Below are positions 1 to 5,542 of a DNA stretch of 5,542 bases, in pieces. Within the stretch, counting starts at the first letter, position 1, and every line of letters starts with the position of its first letter. Made by a program: the position numbers and the translations under genes. The DNA comes from Planctomycetota bacterium (GTDB taxonomy: Bacteria > Planctomycetota > MHYJ01 > JACPRB01): contig JACQFK010000081.1 in NCBI GenBank assembly GCA_016200125.1, positions 1 through 5,542 on the forward strand, given 5' to 3'. The notes beneath the pieces were generated by a model. The model had not been told where the DNA came from. It made no database searches and saw only the letters and a program-made list of their open reading frames with translations.

Positions 1-2
1 CC

Positions 3-806
3 CAGAAGGACATCGAGCGCTTCCGGAACCAGGCGCAGGACGTGGAGCGGAAGATCGTCACCCTCGTCCGCGACCTCCGGCAGCGCATCCAGGACGAGGC
101 CATGGAGCTCCGGCGCCGGATCCGCTCGGACGGGCAGGGCGGCAAGGAGCAGCGGATCCAGGACATCGACCGGCAGGAGAAGCAGGCGCTGGACGAGCTC
201 AAGGACGGCAAGGCCCAGGCGCAGAAGGAGCTCCAGGACGCCCGCCGCAAGGCGAACGACGCGATCGAGAAGTGCACGCAGCTGATCGACCGGAACGAGA
301 AGGTGATCGCCGGCCAGAACAGCCTGATGTTCGAGACGCTCTTCCACGAGGGCTTCCACGCCTTCGCGTCCAACTACCTCTGGGAAGGCTCCGGCCAGAA
401 GGAGTTCCCCCGCTGGCTCCACGAGGGGATGGCCTGCTACTTCGAGCGGAGCGTGGTGGAATCCGGAATGCTCGTCCACGGCGCATCGCACCCCGACTTC
501 CTCAAGCTGATGGCGGAGCGCTACGTCCTCCGCACGGTGTTCCCGGTCGAGAAGGTCGTCCGCGGCGGCGCCGAGATGTTCACGCTGTCGCACGGCACGC
601 TGGCCGAGCGCAGGACGGCCTACTACGCCCACTCCTGGGCCCTGGCCCACTATCTCTCCGCGAAGGTCACGCCGAAGCAGATCGAGGCCTACGTCAACGA
701 GGTGCTCTCCGGGAAGGACGGCGTCGCGGCCTTCGAGCGCCTGGCGGGAAAGTCCTGCGCGCAGCTGGATGGGGAGCTCCGGACCTACCTCGAGGCCATG
801 AAGTAG
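3..806 (+). CDS. Coiled-coil protein with C-terminal HExxH (gluzincin, DUF1570-like) metalloprotease domain, 5' partial
   Basis: The frame is open from the first full codon at position 3, and the residues before the GTG at 42 (QKDIERFRNQAQD) continue the same charged helix. The true start is therefore probably upstream and the GTG is internal. Numbering from that GTG, residues 1-90 are almost all Lys/Glu/Arg/Gln/Asp/Ala, with no proline, and look like a long coiled coil. A zinc protease core follows: HEGFH at 102-106 (bases 345-359) and WLHEGMACYFE at 125-135, where Glu128 is the likely third zinc ligand, 22 residues after the second His. This HExxH...W-hydrophobic-x-EG-x-A pattern is typical of DUF1570 and related gluzincin peptidases. 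Substrate and cell location are unknown, because any signal peptide would be outside the window. It runs convergent to the methyltransferase gene, 50 bp from its stop. Zinc-peptidase fold is fairly sure; actual proteolysis is inferred. Confidence 0.82.
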   Translation, partial: QKDIERFRNQAQDVERKIVTLVRDLRQRIQDEAMELRRRIRSDGQGGKEQRIQDIDRQEKQALDELKDGKAQAQKELQDARRKANDAIEKCTQLIDRNEKVIAGQNSLMFETLFHEGFHAFASNYLWEGSGQKEFPRWLHEGMACYFERSVVESGMLVHGASHPDFLKLMAERYVLRTVFPVEKVVRGGAEMFTLSHGTLAERRTAYYAHSWALAHYLSAKVTPKQIEAYVNEVLSGKDGVAAFERLAGKSCAQLDGELRTYLEAMK

Positions 807-807
807 C

Positions 808-844
808 TCGTGTCACAAAACAAACAGGTTGTTTTGTGACATGA
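808..844. repeat. AT-rich perfect inverted repeat between convergent genes; possible bidirectional terminator
   Basis: Arms TGTCACAAAACAA (811-823) and TTGTTTTGTGACA (829-841) are exact reverse complements, 13 bp each, around the 5-nt loop ACAGG. Pairing extends outward to 808/844 with one G-T wobble (810/842). The element starts just after the protease stop (806) and ends 12 bp before the methyltransferase stop (857), so it sits where a terminator for both genes would be expected. It is not a textbook intrinsic terminator: the stem is AT-rich rather than GC-rich, and no T-run follows it on either strand, although each arm has a 4-base T or A run. A regulator-binding palindrome or a dispersed repeat unit are alternatives. 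The repeat is certain; its role is inferred. Confidence 0.7.
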
Positions 845-856
845 CCGATCGCCGGC

Positions 857-1633
857 CTAGGGGCGGACCGCGAGGCGCTTGAGCGCCAGCCGGACGTGGT
901 CGGGCTCGATCTCGAAGCCCAGAAAGCTGCGCTTCAGACGGCGCGCAACGACGGCCGTCGTGCCCGAGCCGAGGAAGGGGTCGACCACCAGGTCGCCGGG
1001 ACGGCTGGACGCCTCGATCACCCGTTCGACCAGCTTCTCGGGCTTCTGGTAGGGGTGGGGCGTGTTCTCGGGCATCGACCAGAAGGGCACGCAGAGATCG
1101 ATCCAGATGTTCGAGGGATGGGTCATCCGGTAGCGCTCGCCGTTCTCCTCGACCCAGTCCTTGGGCTTCCCGTTCACGCGGTAGGGCGCGATCACCGGCT
1201 TCTTCCACTTCACCAGGTTGAAGACGTAGTCGTCGCCTTTCGTGGCGAACCAGATGTCCTCCATGTTCTGCTTCCAGTTGCGCTTCGCCCCGCGCCCCTT
1301 CTCCCGCCGCCACGTGATCCGGTTGCGCACCGTGAGCCGGCGACCGAGCGCCGCCTGGATCGTTCCCGAGAAGGTCCAGTCGCAGCAGACGTAGATCGAT
1401 CCGCCCGGACGCAGCGCCCGCGCGGCCTCGTCGATCCAGCGACCGTGCCAGTCGGGAGCCGCATCATAAGGAGGATCCGCGAAGATGAGGTCGGCGGGGG
1501 GACAAACCTTCAGGCCCTCGAGGGCATCGCCGCAATAGATCCGGTCGGGCAGGGGGCGTCCGGAGAGGGCGGGGACGGGCTCCTTTCGATCGGCGTCCGT
1601 GAGAACCAGCGTGCGGTTCCGGGGCGCGGCCAC
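857..1633 (-). CDS. Beta-class site-specific DNA methyltransferase (N6-adenine or N4-cytosine), orphan
   Basis: This 258-residue protein should transfer a methyl group from S-adenosylmethionine to the exocyclic amino group of adenine or cytosine in a specific DNA site. Motif IV, FADPPYD (residues 51-57, DPPY at 53-56), lies near the N-terminus. The SAM-binding motif, DPFLGSGTT (218-226) followed by FLGFE (237-241), lies near the C-terminus. HPYQKPEKL (193-201) precedes it, as is usual in the N6_N4_Mtase family. This IV-before-I order defines the beta class. The region in between (about 105-190) probably carries target recognition; the site cannot be read from sequence. The GTG at 1633 is chosen because it overlaps the upstream TAG by one base (TAGTG) and has GGAG 8 nt before it. 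The frame stays open upstream, but there it is antisense-frame noise inside the PH gene. No endonuclease gene is adjacent, so it looks like a solitary methylase. Confidence 0.93.
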   Translation of the reverse strand: MAAPRNRTLVLTDADRKEPVPALSGRPLPDRIYCGDALEGLKVCPPADLIFADPPYDAAPDWHGRWIDEAARALRPGGSIYVCCDWTFSGTIQAALGRRLTVRNRITWRREKGRGAKRNWKQNMEDIWFATKGDDYVFNLVKWKKPVIAPYRVNGKPKDWVEENGERYRMTHPSNIWIDLCVPFWSMPENTPHPYQKPEKLVERVIEASSRPGDLVVDPFLGSGTTAVVARRLKRSFLGFEIEPDHVRLALKRLAVRP

Positions 1634-2271
1634 TAAACGTTCTCCACGTTGAGCGACCCCTGCCGGCGCCGCCGCACGTGGGTGCGGATCATCTCCTTGA
1701 CCTCGATCGGGTTCTCGATCCCGACGAGTTCCAGGTGCGGCTCCGTCTGGTCGTGCGGCGAGATCACCGTGACGATCCCGACGTTGAAGATCCGCTGGAT
1801 GAGGTTCTGCCGCACGGCGACGTCGTCCACGCGCACGAGCTCGACCTCGTTGAGTTCCCGCGAGAGGATCCCGGTCTCCTTGAAGAGACGATGGGTGGTC
1901 AGGCGGTATCGGGTGGAAAGCTTCTCGATCACCAGGTTCCAGAGGATCAGGAGCACGGGCAGGACGTCGGCGGCACCGAAGACCCACTTCGCGTAGGGCT
2001 TCACGCGGTCGTCCGACGAGACGAAGCGGAGCCAAAGGAAGACCAGGACCGGCATCTCGATGAACCAGAGGACCCACCAGTGCCCCTGCGCCTTCCCCGA
2101 AAAGCGCCCCTTCCAGAGCTCCTGCTCGGGCTCCATCTGGACGTTGGCGATCGGCGGCTGCAGCGGATGGAGGGCCGCCGGCGCCGCGGGGGCGGCCGTG
2201 AGCGACGCGCCGCACTTGTTGCAGAAGGAGCTCCCCTGGGGCAGCTCCGCGTTGCATTTAGGACAGGACAT
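1633..2271 (-). CDS. Zinc-ribbon and bacterial PH (bPH2) domain membrane protein
   Basis: The 212-residue protein begins with a zinc ribbon: CPKC (Cys3, Cys6) and CNKC (Cys17, Cys20). An Ala/Pro-rich linker follows (about 24-42). Two hydrophobic segments, about 64-84 and 96-116, are likely membrane spans. The C-terminal domain (about 118-198) has the bacterial PH pattern: YRLTTHRLFKETGILSR, then VELVRVDDVAVRQNLIQRIF, then NPIEVKEMI. This is typical of bPH2/DUF304 (YdbS-like) proteins, whose biochemical role is mostly unknown; some affect envelope stress or membrane homeostasis. Two spans would leave both the ribbon and the PH domain in the cytoplasm. The ATG at 2271 is preceded by AAGGGA and overlaps the end of the enolase-family gene by 14 nt. 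At its other end the stop shares a base with the methyltransferase start. Domain calls are confident; function is not known. Confidence 0.88.
   Translation of the reverse strand: MSCPKCNAELPQGSSFCNKCGASLTAAPAAPAALHPLQPPIANVQMEPEQELWKGRFSGKAQGHWWVLWFIEMPVLVFLWLRFVSSDDRVKPYAKWVFGAADVLPVLLILWNLVIEKLSTRYRLTTHRLFKETGILSRELNEVELVRVDDVAVRQNLIQRIFNVGIVTVISPHDQTEPHLELVGIENPIEVKEMIRTHVRRRRQGSLNVENV
1642..1645 (-). promoter_or_regulatory. Ribosome binding site GGAG deciding the GTG start of the methyltransferase
   Basis: On the minus strand GGAG lies inside the last codons of the PH-domain gene, 8 nt before GTG at 1633. The upstream stop and this start share one G (TAGTG). The arrangement points to termination-reinitiation coupling and rules against the longer open frame as the real protein. 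Confidence 0.65.
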
Positions 2272-3367
2272 ATTCCCTTCGCACGCAGTACCGGGTCAGA
2301 CGTTTCTCGACGACATTATAGCCAATCCCCGCGCCCTTGGGCACCCCGATGCTGCCTTGAGGAGTGACCACGACAGGCGGATCGACGACGTCCTCCGCAT
2401 AGAGCCGACCGCTCGGAGGAATGTCGCCGGGCAGCGTGAAGTTCGGCAGCGTCGCGAGCGCGATGTTGTGGGCGCGGCCGACGCCCGTCTCGAGGAGGCT
2501 GCCGCAGCAGACCGGCGCCTTGCGGGCCCGCGCGAGATTGTGGATCATCTTCGCGCCGTAGAGCCCGCCCGTGCGGGCCGGATTCACGTTCACGATCCGG
2601 CAGGATCCCAGCTCGAAGGCGCGCCGCGCGTCGTCGTAGGACCGGATCGATTCGCCCAGGCAGAGGGGCGTCCGCAGCCTCGCCTGGAGCTTCGCAGGGT
2701 CGACGGTGTCGTCCCAGGACAGCGGCTGCTCAATCATCTGAAGCTCGAACGCGTCGAGCTTCACGAGATGGTCGAGATCCGAGAGCGAGTACGCCGAGCC
2801 GGCGTCGACCGCGAGGGGAGCGGCGGGGAAGGCCCGGCGGAGCTCCGCCACGACATCGACGTCCCACCTCGGCCGGATCTTGAGCGTGAGCCGCTGGTAT
2901 CCCTCCGAAAGGGCCTTCTCGGCGGCGGCGAGGAGGTCGCCGATCGATTCCTCGACGCCCAGGCCGGTCCCGACGGGAATCTCGGTCCGCTCGCCGCCCA
3001 GGATCTGCCAGAGGGGCCGGTTCTGCGTCCGGCCGAACAGGTCGAGCACCGCCATCTCGATGCCTGCCTTGGCCAGGTTGTTCCCGCGGACGAAGGAGAA
3101 CAGCTCGGAGATCGGCCCGGGCGCCGCGATCTCCTGCCCCTTGAGCCGGGGCGCGAGGAAGTCGCGGATGACGTGCCACGCGGTCTGCACGGTCTCGGGG
3201 CCCGTCCGGGGCGCCGCCGACGCGGGGACCTCGCCGTATCCCGTCAGCCCGCCCGACTCCGCGCGGACGATCAGGACCTCCTGCTCGTGGACGCGGCCGG
3301 CGCTCGTCTCGAAGAAGCGGACGAAGGGCAGGCGCAACTGGAGGAGTTCGAGGCGTTCAATCTTCAT
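2258..3367 (-). CDS. Enolase-superfamily protein of the o-succinylbenzoate synthase / N-acylamino acid racemase (MenC-like) type, active site altered
   Basis: The 369-residue length and collinear motifs match the OSBS/NSAR branch of the muconate-lactonizing subgroup: N-terminal capping domain (about 1-125), then a TIM barrel. Family landmarks include LKIRPRWD (162-169), VDAGSAY (187-193), IEQPL (212-216), LCLGESI (235-241), IVNVNPARTGG (258-268) and ETGVGRAHNIALATLPNFTLPGD (293-315). Known enzymes dehydrate SHCHC to o-succinylbenzoate (menaquinone pathway) and/or racemize N-acylamino acids, using two lysines and three Mg-binding acids. Here Lys163, Asp188 and Glu213 remain. The first Lys of the KxK motif is Thr161, the third metal-binding Asp is Gly238, and the opposite catalytic Lys is Asn262. 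Normal activity is therefore doubtful. It is the first gene of a coupled operon, has ATG at 3367 with no clear Shine-Dalgarno, and lies by no other menaquinone gene. The fold is confident; the substrate is unknown. Confidence 0.85.
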   Translation of the reverse strand: MKIERLELLQLRLPFVRFFETSAGRVHEQEVLIVRAESGGLTGYGEVPASAAPRTGPETVQTAWHVIRDFLAPRLKGQEIAAPGPISELFSFVRGNNLAKAGIEMAVLDLFGRTQNRPLWQILGGERTEIPVGTGLGVEESIGDLLAAAEKALSEGYQRLTLKIRPRWDVDVVAELRRAFPAAPLAVDAGSAYSLSDLDHLVKLDAFELQMIEQPLSWDDTVDPAKLQARLRTPLCLGESIRSYDDARRAFELGSCRIVNVNPARTGGLYGAKMIHNLARARKAPVCCGSLLETGVGRAHNIALATLPNFTLPGDIPPSGRLYAEDVVDPPVVVTPQGSIGVPKGAGIGYNVVEKRLTRYCVRREYVLS

Positions 3368-3373
3368 CGAGGG

Positions 3374-3396
3374 GATTTCGATTATATCGTAGAATC
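3374..3396. promoter_or_regulatory. Divergent promoter region with two -10-like boxes and an imperfect dyad
   Basis: The only gap between the enolase-family gene (-) and the lipid kinase gene (+) is 35 bp and is AT-richer than its surroundings. On the minus strand TATAAT occupies 3386-3381, ending 13 nt before the ATG. On the plus strand TAGAAT occupies 3390-3395, ending 7 nt before the GTG at 3403. No good -35 hexamer is visible at 16-18 bp from either. The core CGAT-TAT-ATCG (3379-3389) is a palindrome, and GATT/AATC (3374-3377 and 3393-3396) extends it with a bulge, so a regulator could bind both promoters. The boxes are visible; promoter and operator activity are inferred. Confidence 0.45.
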
Positions 3397-3402
3397 GCGT
3401 CC

Positions 3403-4305
3403 GTGCGCGACCGCATCAAGATCATCGTAAATCCCGTTTCAGGCCGGGGAAAGGCGGCGCGGCTCGCGAACGCGGTCACCGACCTGCTCCGCCGCCAGGG
3501 CTGCACGGTCGATCTCCAGCCCACCCAGAAGGGGGGCGACGCGCGGCGGCTCGCGGCCGGCGCCGCCGGTTTCGCCGCGCTGGCGGCCACGGGCGGCGAC
3601 GGCACGGTCAACGAGGTCCTGAACGGGCTGCCCGACGTGGGCGCGCCGCCCCTCGCGATGCTCCCGAGCGGGACGGCCAACGTGCTGGCCAAGGAGCTGC
3701 GCCTGCCGCGCAGTCCGGAAGGGCTCGCCCGCGTCCTCCGGGAGGGGCGCGAAAAGGTCTGGGACCTGGGCATCGAGCGGGTCAGCGGACGCAAGTTCCT
3801 CCTGTTCGCCAGCATCGGCTACGACGCCCACGTGGTCCACGTCTTCCACGCGGCGCGGACCGGCCCGATCCGAATGTGGCAGTACGTCTATTGGGGGCTG
3901 AAGAGCATCCTCGAATACAGCGTGCCGCGGATCTCGGTCGAGATCGACGGCGTCCGCCTGACTTCCGAGGCCGCGTGGGTCACGATCTCGAACGTCCCGA
4001 GCTATGGCGGCCCTCTCGTGTTCACGCCGCGGGCGCGGCCCGACAACCAGAGCTTCGAGGTGATGGTCCAGCACGCGCGCTGCAAGCGCGACGTCGTGCG
4101 CATGTTCTGGGCCGCGATCCTGGGATGGCTGACGGGATACGAGTACCGGATGGGCGACGTGACGTTTCACACGGCGAAGCGGGTGCGGCTGACCTCGACG
4201 GACGGACGGCCCGTTCCGATCCAGGTCGACGGGGATCCCGCCGGCCGCCTTCCGGGCGACTTCGAGATCGTCCCCGGCGGGATCAAGGTGCTGGCGCCCC
4301 CTTAA
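3403..4305 (+). CDS. Diacylglycerol kinase family lipid kinase (YegS/DagK type)
   Basis: The protein (300 residues, the usual size for bacterial YegS/DgkB/BmrU-type kinases) should phosphorylate a lipid hydroxyl such as diacylglycerol with ATP at the inner face of the membrane. The N-terminal DAGK catalytic domain shows IIVNPVSGRGKA (7-18), the nucleotide-binding GGDGTVNEVLNGL (64-76) and PSGTANVLAKEL (88-99). The C-terminal beta-rich domain shows ASIGYDAHVV (136-145), PDNQSFEVMV (213-222) and IQVDGDPAG (273-281). There is no predicted membrane span or signal peptide. The GTG at 3403 is the only start close to the first conserved strand. No Shine-Dalgarno is seen, and the -10-like box 7 nt upstream would give a leaderless or nearly leaderless message. 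The stop overlaps that of the convergent downstream gene. The exact lipid substrate (diacylglycerol, phosphatidylglycerol, sphingoid base or other) cannot be told from sequence. Confidence 0.93.
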   Translation: MRDRIKIIVNPVSGRGKAARLANAVTDLLRRQGCTVDLQPTQKGGDARRLAAGAAGFAALAATGGDGTVNEVLNGLPDVGAPPLAMLPSGTANVLAKELRLPRSPEGLARVLREGREKVWDLGIERVSGRKFLLFASIGYDAHVVHVFHAARTGPIRMWQYVYWGLKSILEYSVPRISVEIDGVRLTSEAAWVTISNVPSYGGPLVFTPRARPDNQSFEVMVQHARCKRDVVRMFWAAILGWLTGYEYRMGDVTFHTAKRVRLTSTDGRPVPIQVDGDPAGRLPGDFEIVPGGIKVLAPP

Positions 4306-5542
4306 TCAAAGAATCCCTCCGCCCACTTCTGCATCTCCCGGATCTGGCGGTTCCGTTCGGGCGCCGGCGCGTCGTACTTGAAGACGGCTTTTCCGGGAAA
4401 CCACTGCCGCAGCAGCGAGGCGGCCTGGTCGCAGAATCGCGGGAGGGAGTAGTCTCCGGAGGGGCGCCGGTCTCCCAGGCGCCCGGCCACGACGGAACCC
4501 GCCTGGTGAAAGAGTTCCGGAGTCGCAATCGGCTTGTTCGCGAGATGCCCGAGACTCGTGGCCCAGGACAGCGCCTCGAAGGCTCCCCGCCGCGATTCTG
4601 TTGAAGAGGATTCGCCGCAGGCCGTCTCCAGCGCCAGAGCGAAGTCCTCCTCGCGCCCCGACCCTGCCAGGGCCTGCAGGTATTGTTTCATGGCCCAGGC
4701 ATCCGACGCTCCGTCCCGCACCCGCAGGACCTCGGCCCGGAGATGATCCAGCCCCGATGCATCCCCGTGCTGAGCCAGGGCGTCCGCGGTCTCCGCGACG
4801 ATGAAGGCGTCGCGGCTCTGACGGTGGAGAAGCGCCCGGAGCGACGGGACGACGGCTTCGGAGGGAATCTGCCTTGCCGCCTGGAGCACGTCGAAGAGGT
4901 CGAAGGACTCGCCCTTCTCCAAGGCGATCAGCACCCAGGGAGCGGCCTGATCCCCGTCCGCCTCGACCAGCCGGTGGAGGGCGCCGCTCCGGGAGCGGTC
5001 GCCGTCGCCCTCGATCCACTCGCGCCACCAGGTCTTCTCGTCCTGCTCCCGAGCCCGGCTCCACCAGGCCCACCAGCCCCCTGCCGCTTTCTCCGGCTCA
5101 TTGCTCCGTCCGGCATAGAAGCCCACGATCTTGCGAAGGAGATGTTCAGCCGCCTCATGGACCGTCCAAGGCCGGAGATCGATGGAATGGCTCGAATGTT
5201 CAATCTCGACCATCCGCGTGAGCCGGGATTGCCCGAGCCTTTGCAGCAGGGCGGGGATGGCCGTCCGTCCCAGCGCCAGAAGCGCATCGGCGACCGCGTC
5301 TTTCTCCAGGAATCCATCGCAGAAACAGGTGCGTCCCCGCCAGTCCAGCGCCCGGGCCTCGACGAGTCGCGACGCCCAGTAGTCCGCCTGCGCCGCCGGC
5401 GCCAGCAACGCAATTTTCTCGTCCGGCAGGAACGGAAGTTCATCGGCCGCTGCCTGTTCCAGTTTTTCGATGTAGCCGCGGAGGCGGATTCCATGCCAGG
5501 ATTGCGGACAGAGCCGAAGGTGGCAGCGCCACGCGGCCGCGA
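4302..5542 (-). CDS. HEAT-like alpha-helical repeat protein, N-terminus outside window
   Basis: The frame is open from the window edge to the TAA at 4302, giving about 413 codons. A TTG at 5408 could start a 368-residue protein, but the 44 residues before it (including HLRLCPQSWHGIRLRGYIEKLE) look like ordinary protein, so the start is probably off the window. Numbering from the TTG, helical pairs resembling HEAT/PBS-lyase repeats occur at about 38-60 (DALLALGRTAIPALLQRL) and 183-230 (VVPSLRALLHRQ, then IVAETADALAQHGD, then LDHLRAEVLRV). A Trp-rich stretch lies at 111-131 (GWWAWWSRAR and TWWREWI). HEAT repeats usually form a scaffold for protein contacts; no catalytic motif is visible. It converges on the lipid kinase gene, both stops lying in TTAA (4302-4305), with no terminator hairpin seen between them. 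That the gene is real is likely; the repeat assignment is moderate and the function unknown. Confidence 0.72.
   Translation of the reverse strand, partial: AAAWRCHLRLCPQSWHGIRLRGYIEKLEQAAADELPFLPDEKIALLAPAAQADYWASRLVEARALDWRGRTCFCDGFLEKDAVADALLALGRTAIPALLQRLGQSRLTRMVEIEHSSHSIDLRPWTVHEAAEHLLRKIVGFYAGRSNEPEKAAGGWWAWWSRAREQDEKTWWREWIEGDGDRSRSGALHRLVEADGDQAAPWVLIALEKGESFDLFDVLQAARQIPSEAVVPSLRALLHRQSRDAFIVAETADALAQHGDASGLDHLRAEVLRVRDGASDAWAMKQYLQALAGSGREEDFALALETACGESSSTESRRGAFEALSWATSLGHLANKPIATPELFHQAGSVVAGRLGDRRPSGDYSLPRFCDQAASLLRQWFPGKAVFKYDAPAPERNRQIREMQKWAEGFFD

Noticed and set aside
811..841. Inverted repeat as a classic rho-independent terminator or as transposon ends
   Set aside because: There is no GC-rich stem and no U-tract after it, and no transposase or flanking direct repeats were found; kept only as an inverted repeat of uncertain role.
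272..844. Plus-strand frame overlapping the protease gene and running into the inverted repeat
   Set aside because: It is an out-of-frame shadow: Arg/Pro/Gly-rich with no motif, while the other frame encodes HEGFH and WLHEGMA.
896..1636. Long plus-strand open frame opposite the methyltransferase
   Set aside because: It shows no recognisable motif and has skewed composition, as expected for antisense frames in high-GC DNA.
1634..2257. Open frame that would extend the methyltransferase to 466 residues
   Set aside because: It overlaps the well-supported PH-domain gene in another frame, is low-complexity Arg/Ala/Gly/Pro-rich sequence, and the GTG at 1633 has a good ribosome binding site and the TAGTG overlap.
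2258..3367. Naming the enolase-family gene menC
   Set aside because: Key catalytic residues are replaced and no menaquinone gene is nearby, so the symbol would imply an unsupported function.
2060..3430. 456-codon plus-strand open frame opposite the enolase-family gene
   Set aside because: The Arg/Asp/Glu/Pro-rich translation has no domain, and the minus-strand gene has clear family motifs.

Overview
The window is dense, GC-rich bacterial chromosome (about two-thirds GC by eye). It holds five protein genes and almost no spare DNA. I see no rRNA, tRNA, CRISPR array, insertion sequence or phage gene. A gluzincin-type DUF1570-like protease and a HEAT-like repeat protein would suit Planctomycetota or another large-genome, high-GC environmental phylum. 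The taxonomic call is inference only; nothing here fixes it.

Layout. (1) Positions 3-806 (+): the 3' part of a gene for a coiled-coil protein ending in an HExxH metalloprotease domain; its start lies before the window. (2) Positions 807-856: a short gap between convergent genes, filled mostly by a perfect AT-rich inverted repeat. (3) Positions 3367 down to 857 (-): three tightly packed genes, transcribed in the order enolase-superfamily protein (MenC / N-acylamino acid racemase type), zinc-ribbon plus bacterial PH-domain membrane protein, and beta-class DNA methyltransferase. They overlap by 14 nt and 1 nt, so they probably form one translationally coupled operon. (4) Positions 3368-3402: a 35-bp AT-richer divergent promoter region with a -10-like hexamer for each direction and an imperfect dyad. 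(5) Positions 3403-4305 (+): a YegS/DagK-type lipid kinase. (6) Positions 4302 to beyond 5542 (-): a HEAT-like repeat protein whose stop overlaps that of the kinase in a shared TTAA; its N-terminus is outside the window.

How the genes work together. No pathway links all five. The operon joins an enolase-fold protein, a membrane PH protein and an orphan methyltransferase, and the lipid kinase is divergent from it. The point most worth checking is the enolase-superfamily protein. It matches the OSBS/NSAR family closely along its length, but three of the five positions that normally carry catalytic lysines or metal-binding acids are changed (Thr161, Gly238, Asn262). It may be a pseudoenzyme or have altered chemistry. 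I did not find a clear new multi-gene system; the other findings are modest.
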